A stretch of 40,280 nucleotides of DNA from a virus: the IMG/VR virus record IMGVR_UViG_3300033571_003775, positions 1-40,280 of that record; one strand, given 5' to 3'. Below, in pieces: positions 14,339-20,764 of this stretch. Both the position numbers and the translations under genes were made by a program. Positions within the stretch are counted from its first letter, which is position 1. Each line of letters opens with the position of its first letter. A model generated the notes under the pieces. That model made no database searches and was not told where the DNA came from. It saw only the letters and a program-made list of their open reading frames with translations.

Positions 14339-14391
14339 AGTTGTCACGCTTCGTCTATGCTTAATGAGATAGAATAGCGCACCAGACAACT
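14339..14391 (+). other. Structured spacer hairpin between tRNA-Val and a Leu-anticodon tRNA
   Basis: Nested pairings AGTTGTC/GACAACT, CGCT/AGCG and TCTAT/ATAGA make an interrupted hairpin of about 16 bp over 53 nt. It contains GCGCACCA, echoing the 3' ends of the tRNAs on both sides. No T tract, so not a typical terminator. Confidence 0.5.
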
Positions 14392-14400
14392 TATTATAAT

Positions 14401-14476
14401 GCGCTTGTAGTCCAATTGGTAGAGGCGCTGGTCTTAGAAACCAGATGTTGTAAGTTCGAGTCTTACCAGGCGCACC
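14401..14476 (+). tRNA. tRNA with Leu anticodon TAG but short variable arm
   Basis: Acceptor GCGCTTG/CAGGCGC, A73, CCA encoded. Anticodon loop CTTAGAA gives UAG for CUA (Leu). The variable region is only ATGTT, so this is class I, whereas bacterial leucine tRNAs are class II. The D-arm pattern TANYCC...GAGG is shared with the CAA and TAA tRNAs in this window. Confidence 0.85.
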
Positions 14477-14573
14477 AGGGGTAGAGGGATTGTAGGTAGA
14501 CCTGTAAGAAAACCGTTGCGACGAGTTATGACTGGGTTGTAACCTTCATAGATTTAATGCTCGTATCGTCTAT

Positions 14574-14676
14574 TGGTCAGTGACGAAATAGTAGACGTGG
14601 CGCCGACACAAGGCGCTGTTGTCTTGAGTCCGGATAAAAAGACAGCGTGTAGGTGCAAATCCTACCTGGCCAACCA
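14574..14676 (+). tRNA. Aberrant class II tRNA with anticodon-position CAC and no U33
   Basis: Acceptor TGGTCAG/CTGGCCA, A73 and CCA, with a perfect T-arm (GTAGG, TGCAAAT, CCTAC). The D-arm contains AAATAGTAGACG as in leucine tRNAs. The anticodon stem GCGCC/GGCGC closes loop GACACAA, so position 33 is A instead of the near-universal U and the triplet is CAC. The variable arm is very long (GTTGTC/GACAGC with a 17-nt loop), giving 103 nt in total. It may not decode. Confidence 0.6.
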
Positions 14677-14682
14677 TATTAT

Positions 14683-14758
14683 GCTTCTCTGGTGTAGGTG
14701 ATCCGCACGATGGTCTGAAGAACCATAGGACTTTGTTTGATTCAAAGGGGAAGCACCA
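14683..14758 (+). tRNA. tRNA-Phe (GAA)
   Basis: Acceptor GCTTCTC/GGGAAGC, A73, CCA encoded. Anticodon loop CTGAAGA gives GAA. The T-loop TTTGATT has U56. Its 3' end supplies the AGGGG ahead of the next gene. Confidence 0.9.
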
Positions 14759-14760
14759 TT

Positions 14761-14952
14761 ATGATGTTATATTATAAAATCACATATCTTCCGATGTGGA
14801 AGAAAGAAGATAAAGAAAATGGTTATGATTGTATAGGTATTGTTATTGGTGAGCATCGTTGGTATGATACTGATCCTTATAACAATAATCCAATACATAA
14901 GATAAAGTATCATCAGTATTCAGAGTTGATGATAGGTGTTATGCCTTCGTAG
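14761..14952 (+). CDS. Small protein wedged between two tRNA genes
   Basis: 63 residues from the ATG at 14761, three bases after tRNA-Phe. The purine-rich AGGGG site lies in the tRNA acceptor stem. The stop TAG lies inside the 5' end of the next tRNA (starting 14943). The protein is Tyr/His/Trp-rich (HRWYDTDPYNNNPIHK) with no recognised domain. A longer frame from 14737 would begin within the tRNA and was rejected. Confidence 0.55.
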   Translation: MMLYYKITYLPMWKKEDKENGYDCIGIVIGEHRWYDTDPYNNNPIHKIKYHQYSELMIGVMPS

Positions 14953-15019
14953 CCCAATTGGCAGAGGCAATTGATTCAAAACCAATTAAGTGTCAGTTCG
15001 AATCTGACTGGAGGCACCA
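14943..15019 (+). tRNA. tRNA with Leu anticodon CAA but short variable arm
   Basis: Acceptor GCCTTCG/TGGAGGC, A73, CCA encoded. The anticodon loop TTCAAAA gives CAA for UUG; the pair next to the loop is an A-C mismatch. The variable region TAAGT is short, making it class I. The 3' acceptor strand contains GGAGG, the ribosome site of the following gene. Confidence 0.83.
15010..15014 (+). promoter_or_regulatory. Shine-Dalgarno site embedded in a tRNA acceptor stem
   Basis: GGAGG (15010-15014) is part of the 3' acceptor strand of the CAA tRNA and lies five bases before the TTG start at 15020, which directly follows the tRNA CCA end. Tandem use as tRNA and mRNA leader would exclude each other in one transcript. 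Confidence 0.6.
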
Positions 15020-15529
15020 TTGACTATCTTTGTTATCTCTGATACTCATTTTGGACATGAGAATATTCTCAGTTTCAAAAATAATGATGGTTCGCATGTT
15101 AGAAATTTCTCTTCTGTTGAAGAGATGGATGAACATATGGTAGAACAGTGGAATAAGGTTGTAGAGCCTTCTGACATTGTATATCATTTAGGAGATGTTT
15201 ATTTTGGTAAAGGTTGGAAGCATCTAGATAGATTGAAAGGTCGAAAGAGACTCGTTTTAGGTAACCATGACAATCCTAAGAATGAGCATATTCAGAAGAC
15301 TTTTCAAAAGATTATGGTTTGGAGAATGTTCCCAGAGTATAATGCTCTGTTGACTCATGTTCCAACGCATATATCTTCAATGTATAAGACTAAATACAAT
15401 CTACATGGGCATGTTCATAGAAACAGTCTTCCTGAAGAAGAATATGTTAATTGCTCTGTAGAAGTTTTAGACTTTACACCTACACCAATTGATAGTATAA
15501 TACCTTGTCTCGATAGCTCAACTGAATAG
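15020..15529 (+). CDS. Calcineurin-like metallophosphoesterase
   Basis: A 169-residue phosphoesterase with all five motifs: SDTHFGHEN (D8, H10), YHLGDVYFG, GNHDNP, LTHVP and LHGHVH. The enzyme would use two metal ions to cleave phosphomonoesters or diesters. The start is a TTG directly abutting the preceding tRNA, with GGAGG inside that tRNA. No earlier ATG exists in frame, and the first internal Met (about residue 36) would remove motif I. The 3' end overlaps tRNA-Arg by 23 nt. Confidence 0.88.
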   Translation: MTIFVISDTHFGHENILSFKNNDGSHVRNFSSVEEMDEHMVEQWNKVVEPSDIVYHLGDVYFGKGWKHLDRLKGRKRLVLGNHDNPKNEHIQKTFQKIMVWRMFPEYNALLTHVPTHISSMYKTKYNLHGHVHRNSLPEEEYVNCSVEVLDFTPTPIDSIIPCLDSSTE

Positions 15530-15583
15530 AGCATCGGTCTACGAAACCGAAGGCTGTAGGTTTGACTCCTACTCGAGACACCA
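15507..15583 (+). tRNA. tRNA-Arg (ACG)
   Basis: Acceptor GTCTCGA/TCGAGAC, A73, CCA encoded. Anticodon loop CTACGAA gives ACG, which needs A-to-I editing to read CGU/CGC/CGA. The T-loop TTTGACT has U56. The 5' part overlaps the phosphoesterase gene. Confidence 0.92.
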
Positions 15584-15587
15584 ATAT

Positions 15588-15672
15588 GGGAGGCTATACG
15601 GCTAAGGACGCCGAGCGGTCTGTAAAACCGAGGTCTATGACTGGCTGGGATCGTTACCCAGGTCTCCCACCA
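15588..15672 (+). tRNA. tRNA-Tyr (GTA)
   Basis: Class II tRNA, acceptor GGGAGGC/GTCTCCC, A73, CCA encoded. Anticodon loop CTGTAAA gives GUA. Short extra arm. T-loop is the variant ATCGTTA. Confidence 0.9.
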
Positions 15673-15673
15673 T

Positions 15674-15748
15674 TCGGGGATAGTTAAATTGGCATAACGT
15701 CGGATTTTGGTTCCGACTTTCTAGGTTCGAGTCCTAGTCCCCGATCCA
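15674..15748 (+). tRNA. tRNA-Gln (TTG)
   Basis: Acceptor TCGGGGA/TCCCCGA, T73, CCA encoded. Anticodon loop TTTTGGT gives UUG for CAA. Confidence 0.9.
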
Positions 15749-15753
15749 GTTTT

Positions 15754-15829
15754 GCTGGGGTAGTGTAATTGGTGAGCACCCGAGGTTGTGGACCTCGGAG
15801 TTCAGGTTCAAGTCCTGATCCCAGTACCA
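15754..15829 (+). tRNA. tRNA-His (GTG), A73 without G-1
   Basis: Acceptor GCTGGGG/TCCCAGT, discriminator A, CCA encoded. Anticodon loop TTGTGGA gives GUG. The base before position 1 is T, so the usual histidine G-1 is not encoded. This matches the atypical tRNA-His of many alphaproteobacteria. Confidence 0.92.
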
Positions 15830-15842
15830 TTAGGAATATAAG

Positions 15843-16106
15843 ATGAACGAGTTTCAAGGTAATATATATCGTTGTCCTAACTGCACACGTGTTACGACAA
15901 ACTATCCTTTTGGTTGTCGACAGAAAGACTGTCCTGTAAAGAGAGATATGCTATGGGATTCTACCTATGGCTTATTTGTTCTTTTTGTTTTAGTGTTTGT
16001 GGGTATAGCGGGTTTGATTCTGTTGAATAAAGAGTATGGTGAGAAACATACTCCAATAGAACAAAAAGAACTTGACTTCTCTAAGAATAAGAGGTATACT
16101 AAATAA
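15843..16106 (+). CDS. Zinc-finger membrane protein
   Basis: An 87-residue protein: N-terminal CPNC and a second C...DC cluster (residues about 11-31) forming a zinc finger, one transmembrane helix (about residues 43-61, LFVLFVLVFVGIAGLILL), and a charged tail. TTAGGAATATAAG precedes the ATG. The promoter of the next gene lies within its last codons. Function unknown. Confidence 0.65.
   Translation: MNEFQGNIYRCPNCTRVTTNYPFGCRQKDCPVKRDMLWDSTYGLFVLFVLVFVGIAGLILLNKEYGEKHTPIEQKELDFSKNKRYTK
16072..16100 (+). promoter_or_regulatory. Sigma70-like promoter for a secreted-protein gene
   Basis: TTGACT (16072-16077), 17-nt spacer, TATACT (16095-16100). Leader of about 18 nt before the ATG at 16125, with AAAGGAG. 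Confidence 0.75.
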
Positions 16107-16124
16107 TATAAAGGAGTAACTGTA

Positions 16125-16436
16125 ATGAGAAAGATTCTTCTCGCATCAGCTTTAGTTATTAGTGTATCCACGCCTTCTTATGCATGGTGGGATTCTTATG
16201 GCGGTTTCACATGTGGTTATCTCGATCCGTTGACATCGGTTCTTGATTCTATATTTGGACCTCCTTGTCCTCCTCCGCAGCCTGTGATAGTTGAGCAGCC
16301 AGTAGCAGTTCCTGTTCCTGTTCGTCCTGCTCCTCCAGCTAAATATGTTGTGCCTGGGCCAATCTATGATTGCCCGATGCGTCCTGTTCCTTATCCATTC
16401 TCTCCGACTGGATTTCAGTACGTACCTAATTGTTAA
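16125..16436 (+). CDS. Secreted proline-rich protein
   Basis: 103 residues with a signal peptide ending at SYA (about residue 20), then WWDSYGG, a CPPP stretch and Pro/Val repeats (VAVPVPVRPAPP). Three to four cysteines could form disulfides in the periplasm. It has its own promoter and a strong AAAGGAG site. Similar in style to the secreted proteins at 12351 and 18252, though not clearly homologous. A periplasmic or surface role during infection is inferred. Confidence 0.72.
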   Translation: MRKILLASALVISVSTPSYAWWDSYGGFTCGYLDPLTSVLDSIFGPPCPPPQPVIVEQPVAVPVPVRPAPPAKYVVPGPIYDCPMRPVPYPFSPTGFQYVPNC

Positions 16437-16443
16437 GATTTAT

Positions 16444-16521
16444 TCGGCGGTAGCACTCCAGGTGAGAGCACTCGGCTGTTAACCGAGAATGAGGTTGGTT
16501 CGAGTCCAACCCGCCGAGCCA
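16444..16521 (+). tRNA. tRNA-Asn (GTT)
   Basis: Acceptor TCGGCGG/CCGCCGA, G73, CCA encoded. Anticodon loop CTGTTAA gives GUU. Confidence 0.93.
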
Positions 16522-16535
16522 TTTTGGAGTATATT

Positions 16536-17096
16536 ATGAATCGATTTGTTCGCACATATCCTAATAGTTTACCGCATGATGTGTGCGAACAATTGATTCA
16601 ATTATACGAACAAAATCCAGAAATGCATAATCGTTATAATCAAAACGGTTATCCTAATATGGATCAGTTTAATTTCACTAACAATCGTGGGATAAACCTG
16701 GATCTCCATAAGTTTCTGGTCAATAACGCTCTTAGATGTTTAGAGCAGTATAAGATAGATGTGCCTGAATCAAAGTTCTGGCCTGAGAAGTATTCTTTTG
16801 AAGAGTTTCGTGTAAAGCATTATGCTGCTGGTGGACATGATCGTTTTGATGAACATGTAGACGTAAAGAGTTTATCCACATCAAAAAGATTTCTTATCTT
16901 CTTCTGGTATCTTAATGATGTTGAAGAAGGTGGTGAGACTGAGATTACCAGTATAGATTTAAAAGTTAAACCCGAAAAGGGTAAGTTGCTTATCTTTCCG
17001 CCATTCTGGATGTTTCCTCATATAGGTCATCCAGTTATTAAAGGCGATAAGTTTCTGCTGAGTTCTTATATGCACTTGAACGAGAAGTCTATGTAA
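16536..17096 (+). CDS. Prolyl-4-hydroxylase-like 2OG-Fe(II) oxygenase
   Basis: 186 residues from the ATG at 16536 (TTTTGGAGTATATT upstream). The double-stranded beta-helix shows HVD (iron ligands) in DEHVDVKS, FFWYLNDVEEGGET as the typical core, KGKLLIFPP, and the distal GHPV histidine followed by KGDKFLL for 2-oxoglutarate. Such enzymes hydroxylate prolines or other residues; phage targets are generally unknown. It is coupled by a 1-nt overlap to the next gene. Confidence 0.87.
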   Translation: MNRFVRTYPNSLPHDVCEQLIQLYEQNPEMHNRYNQNGYPNMDQFNFTNNRGINLDLHKFLVNNALRCLEQYKIDVPESKFWPEKYSFEEFRVKHYAAGGHDRFDEHVDVKSLSTSKRFLIFFWYLNDVEEGGETEITSIDLKVKPEKGKLLIFPPFWMFPHIGHPVIKGDKFLLSSYMHLNEKSM

Positions 17097-18019
17097 TGTT
17101 TGTTCCTGTATATGATAAAGAAGGATCAGAAGTAAATAGAATCGAAATACAAGATACTATTACTCATATCAATGGCAGAGTTTGTAAAGGTAAAAAGAAT
17201 TATTACAAAGGATTAGGCGCTCCATATCATGGACAGTGGTTGTCTCCTGATACAAAAGATCTAAATGGATACAGTTACGTCCATGATTCTGGAGTGTTTT
17301 ATATCGGTCCTTATGTAAAGAAATATTGTTTTGAAAATAAGACGGGTATATTTCAAGAAAAATTTCAGCCACAGTTCACCGATTTCATTGGTTCATGTGG
17401 TGCAAAAGAACTTTCTATAATTGAGAATTCAGAAGAATTTGATAGAAGTTCTTTAAAGATTATAAAGTGCGAGAACTATGACAAAGAGAATGGTCAATAC
17501 TATTTTGTATTAGACTATGCTTGTGAAAGAAGAAAGTATATTGAAGGCGGAGACGCGATAGAGCTTTATAAGCTATTAGAGTATATGATACAGAATGATT
17601 GGAACTTTATCTGGGATAAGAATTCTATTGAAGATATATCTTATAATGGATTGGTTTCTGATGTAGGAGATATATTTAAATCGTCCTCTCTTATAAGCAA
17701 GTTAGGCACTACATATTCGGTTCTCTATTCTTTACATAAATCTTCGCCAAATAAATATCGCGAGTTCAAGAGCTTTCATAATATAAAGTCAACTCCTAAT
17801 CTACAATATGTTTGTGCTGCGATAGAACTCTTAGAAAGATTTGGTGTTGATACTAAAGAACTCTATATATCTAATGATACCATCGTTAATCTTAAACATA
17901 TAGTTATGAACTATCTTGTTGTTGGTAAAAATTGCGGCGATTGTTGTTTCATAGAATTAGGAGATCAAATTCGCGAACAATATTTAGAACAAACAAAGAA
18001 ACAATTAGGATTATCCTAA
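17096..18019 (+). CDS. Large unknown protein paired with the oxygenase
   Basis: A 307-residue protein rich in Tyr, Lys and Asp with no signal peptide, membrane segment or recognised motif. The N-terminal half is beta-like and the C-terminal half helical. Two Cys pairs are near the end (GKNCGDCCF). It starts at the TAATG junction of the oxygenase gene, so the two are made together. It might be the oxygenase's substrate or partner (inference). Confidence 0.65.
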   Translation: MFVPVYDKEGSEVNRIEIQDTITHINGRVCKGKKNYYKGLGAPYHGQWLSPDTKDLNGYSYVHDSGVFYIGPYVKKYCFENKTGIFQEKFQPQFTDFIGSCGAKELSIIENSEEFDRSSLKIIKCENYDKENGQYYFVLDYACERRKYIEGGDAIELYKLLEYMIQNDWNFIWDKNSIEDISYNGLVSDVGDIFKSSSLISKLGTTYSVLYSLHKSSPNKYREFKSFHNIKSTPNLQYVCAAIELLERFGVDTKELYISNDTIVNLKHIVMNYLVVGKNCGDCCFIELGDQIREQYLEQTKKQLGLS

Positions 18020-18028
18020 ATACAAAAT

Positions 18029-18103
18029 GCCCCTAAAGCATAAGTGGCGATGCAGCCGCCTTGTAAGCGGCAGAATTCAGTTCGATTCTGGATAGGGGCA
18101 CCA
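18029..18103 (+). tRNA. tRNA-Thr (TGT)
   Basis: Acceptor GCCCCTA/TAGGGGC, A73, CCA encoded. Anticodon loop CTTGTAA gives UGU. Confidence 0.93.
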
Positions 18104-18121
18104 TATAAATAAAGGTGTATT

Positions 18122-18235
18122 ATGAACGAACCTAAACTACCGAGTGTTACATATATGATTGTTGCGTTTTTTATTTACGTTGGTATTGGTGTATTGTTTT
18201 CAGCTGGCACGAATTATCTTGCTGGCGCTCACTAA
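18122..18235 (+). CDS. 37-residue single-helix membrane peptide
   Basis: Short ORF (MNEPKLPSV then TYMIVAFFIYVGIGVLF and a short tail) with AAAGGTG upstream of the ATG. One transmembrane helix at about residues 10-27. It precedes the secreted His-rich protein gene by 16 nt, suggesting joint expression. Function unknown. Confidence 0.55.
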   Translation: MNEPKLPSVTYMIVAFFIYVGIGVLFSAGTNYLAGAH

Positions 18236-18251
18236 AGTAAAGGATAAAAAT

Positions 18252-18530
18252 ATGAATAAGATTTTTCTAGCAGCTGCATTTTCGTTTGCTTTAACTGGCG
18301 TTGCATCGGCTCATGCTCATCATCACCATCCTCATAGCCATGGCGTTCGTGCTGTTGCCGATGAGCCTTATACATTTCCTCCTCAGGTAGTTGTGACTCC
18401 TCATGGTACTATGGTTACGGCTCCTCCAGGTATGGATGTTGATGCTGACGTTATCGACGGTAAGGATGCTTCTGTAGATATTTTCCCAACTGGCCGTGGT
18501 GTTCTCGGTCTCGGTTTCTGGGGTCTCTAA
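18252..18530 (+). CDS. Secreted histidine-rich protein
   Basis: 92 residues from the ATG at 18252 (AAAGGATAAAAAT upstream). The signal peptide ends at VASA (about residue 18). The mature N-terminus is HAHHHHPHSH, a likely metal-binding tract, followed by a VVVTPHGTMVTAPPG region and a Gly-rich end. It could bind zinc, copper or nickel in the periplasm. The frame extends upstream to 18159, but that would overlap the membrane peptide and bury the signal peptide. Confidence 0.7.
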   Translation: MNKIFLAAAFSFALTGVASAHAHHHHPHSHGVRAVADEPYTFPPQVVVTPHGTMVTAPPGMDVDADVIDGKDASVDIFPTGRGVLGLGFWGL

Positions 18531-18537
18531 TATATTC

Positions 18538-18611
18538 GCGGCAGAAGTGTTACGGTAGCACGATAGGCTTCCACCCTGTAAGCGTGGGTTCGACTCCCAC
18601 TTGCCGCTCCA
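18538..18611 (+). tRNA. tRNA-Gly (TCC)
   Basis: Acceptor GCGGCAG/TTGCCGC, T73, CCA encoded. Anticodon loop CTTCCAC gives UCC for GGA. Confidence 0.92.
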
Positions 18612-18620
18612 AGATAAATA

Positions 18621-18647
18621 AAGGAGAGTCTTCGGGCTCTCCTTTTT
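18621..18647 (+). terminator. UUCG-capped terminator ending the tRNA array
   Basis: AAGGAGAGTC, loop TTCG, GGCTCTCCTT, then a T run: a 10-bp stem with a very stable tetraloop. Confidence 0.92.
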
Positions 18648-18659
18648 GTATTTGGAGAT

Positions 18660-20114
18660 ATGATGAAACTTTTGTCTGTTGCCTACTCTTGTCATGACAC
18701 AAACTATACTTATTATGATGGTGAAACTTTACAATATTTTAAGTTAGAAAGACATAAACAGGAAAAGCATGCATGTGCTGTTGAACCAACAGAATGGAGA
18801 GAATGGGGTATTGAACCGGATGCTATATGTTTTGATATAACTATTACTGATTTTGAACACGCAAAAAGAAATATTCTTAATACGTTTCCGCTTTTATCAA
18901 TTATTTGTAATGCGTATAATACATTCAATGAAGAAACAAAAAACTTATTAGAACAATTGTTTAAAGGTTCTATAAACTATTTTAAGGCAACGGAAGATTT
19001 AAAAAGATTATTTGGGGCAACTATAGAAGAAGTCTGGATAATCGGTCATCATTATTCTCATTCTCTTTCAGGATGGATGTTGTGTAAAGATCCAGACGTT
19101 AGTATAGTTATCGACGGCGTCGGTGATAAAGATAGATCAATTAGTATATACAATAAAGATTCTTTAATATATTCTGAAGATTTTGAAAACTCTATAGGGA
19201 TGGCTTATCTAGTAGCTGCGTATAAATGTGGTATACAAGCAAGTCATCCAATGGATGTTTCTGGTAAACTTATGGGATTTCAGTCTTATGGCAATGTTTG
19301 CGAAAACCCAGTATCTAATAAAGATATAGCAGCATCAACACATTATTCTCTTGGTCAAAGGGTTATGAAGGTATTTGAGAAATACGCATCTCCTGATGAT
19401 GTTATCTATTATAGTGGTGGTGTTGGTCAAAACGTATTATGGAATACAGAACTACGAAACAAATACCCTAATATAGTCATCGCTCCTCATTGCGCAGATG
19501 ATGGGTTAAGTCTAGGAGGCATAGAGTTTCTTAGAAGACAATATGACCTTGATCCTTTTACATTAGAAAACTTCCCATACATTCAATCAGATATATCTGT
19601 ACCAGAACCTTCTAATGAGACGATTAGAAGAACGGCTGAGTTATTGGCTGATGGTAAGATAGTTGCCTGGTATCAAGGCAACGGTGAGATCGGACCAAGA
19701 GCATTAGGTAACAGATCTATTCTAATGGATCCGAGGATCGAGAATGGAAGGGATATTATCAATAAGATAAAGAAAAGAGAATATTATAGACCATTTGGTG
19801 CTTCTGTTTTAGCTGAACATTGTGATACTAAAGATGATTATATGTTATTTGTTACTAAACAGTATTCTCAATATCCAGCAATCACACATATCGATGGTAC
19901 TTGTAGATTACAGACTGTTAGCAAAGAAGGATCATTTAGAAGATTACTTGAAGAGTTCTATTCAATAACAAAATGCCCCGTATTATTGAATACCAGCCTA
20001 AACATTGCAGGAAAGCCAATAGCAGCTTATCCAGATAATGCTAGAGAGTTATTCAATAATACGGGGATTGATGTTTTAGTTATTGGAGATGAGTTAGTCT
20101 GTAAAGATTTCTAA
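18660..20114 (+). CDS. NodU/CmcH-type carbamoyltransferase
   Basis: Transfers the carbamoyl group of carbamoyl phosphate, through carbamoyl-AMP, to a hydroxyl. The 484-residue protein has the Kae1-like N-terminal domain with GHHYSHSLSG (metal-binding histidines, near residue 123) and VIDGVGD. YSGGVGQNV follows, and the C-terminal YrdC-like domain has GNGEIGPRALGNRSIL and CPVLLNTSLNIAGKP. It is shorter than NodU/CmcH (about 560). GGAGATATG gives the start; the ATG at 18663 is an alternative. Phage members of this family are known to act on 5-hydroxymethylcytosine in DNA, which fits the TET/JBP gene in this window (inference). The 3' end overlaps the convergent nuclease gene by 21 nt. Confidence 0.93.
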   Translation: MMKLLSVAYSCHDTNYTYYDGETLQYFKLERHKQEKHACAVEPTEWREWGIEPDAICFDITITDFEHAKRNILNTFPLLSIICNAYNTFNEETKNLLEQLFKGSINYFKATEDLKRLFGATIEEVWIIGHHYSHSLSGWMLCKDPDVSIVIDGVGDKDRSISIYNKDSLIYSEDFENSIGMAYLVAAYKCGIQASHPMDVSGKLMGFQSYGNVCENPVSNKDIAASTHYSLGQRVMKVFEKYASPDDVIYYSGGVGQNVLWNTELRNKYPNIVIAPHCADDGLSLGGIEFLRRQYDLDPFTLENFPYIQSDISVPEPSNETIRRTAELLADGKIVAWYQGNGEIGPRALGNRSILMDPRIENGRDIINKIKKREYYRPFGASVLAEHCDTKDDYMLFVTKQYSQYPAITHIDGTCRLQTVSKEGSFRRLLEEFYSITKCPVLLNTSLNIAGKPIAAYPDNARELFNNTGIDVLVIGDELVCKDF

Positions 20115-20747
20115 TACTCTATTTACATATTGACTTCTGTTTTTAACAAACAGCTGAGGTTCTTCATGATCAACAGCAATAAGAATAGCGATCCGAGGGA
20201 TCTTTATCTTATATATCCACTCAAACATCATGGAATAAACAGTTGTCTGTAAGAAGTATGATTCAATCCATTCTTCTTTTTTAGGTTTAAGAGAAGTCTT
20301 AAAGTCAATGACAGACGCTACTCCATCAAACTCAGCAATCAGATCACAGCGACCAGCAGTCTTTAGGGCAACAGAATACAGCGGTAGTTCTACGCCCAGA
20401 ATATTATCCACATGCTTATCAAGCAGACTACGGATACCATTAAAAGAATCAATACCCGAAGGCATAGCGTCTTTAAGAAAGTCATCATCGTTGAGTACAT
20501 ACTTCTCACAAATAGAGTGAACAGCTGTTCCTCTACGAGCAGCCTTTACTGATATTTTATTTGCTTCTTCTTCTCCAACTTTTTTACGCCATTCAAGAAG
20601 AGCAGTTTTATCTAACTTATCGCCTAATACAGTTGTAACAGATCTGAACTTCTGACCATTAGGGAGAACATAGTAGCGTTTGCCGTCTATGTTCTCCGTT
20701 GTTAGTTCTACTTCTGTTACAAGATTATGTTTAAACACTTTGCGCAT
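20094..20747 (-). CDS. PD-(D/E)XK nuclease, RecB/MGME1-like
   Basis: A 217-residue exonuclease-fold protein. The motif GRCDLIAEFDGVASVIDFKTS in two parts supplies the catalytic D, D and K, and AARRGTAVHSICE carries the upstream His-containing motif. A C-terminal YFLQTTVYSMMFE completes the family layout. It probably trims single-stranded or flap DNA in replication or recombination. GGATATATT precedes the ATG. It converges on the carbamoyltransferase gene with overlapping ends and no terminator. Confidence 0.87.
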   Translation of the reverse strand: MRKVFKHNLVTEVELTTENIDGKRYYVLPNGQKFRSVTTVLGDKLDKTALLEWRKKVGEEEANKISVKAARRGTAVHSICEKYVLNDDDFLKDAMPSGIDSFNGIRSLLDKHVDNILGVELPLYSVALKTAGRCDLIAEFDGVASVIDFKTSLKPKKEEWIESYFLQTTVYSMMFEWIYKIKIPRIAILIAVDHEEPQLFVKNRSQYVNRVLEIFTD

Positions 20748-20764
20748 AATATATCCAAATGTTG

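Noticed and set aside
15020-15048. TTGACT followed by TACTCA as a promoter
   Set aside because: The -10 match is poor, and the bases are the TTG start and first codons of the phosphoesterase gene.
18291-18695. Minus-strand 134-codon ORF across tRNA-Gly and the terminator
   Set aside because: It crosses a tRNA, a terminator and two real genes in the opposite direction.
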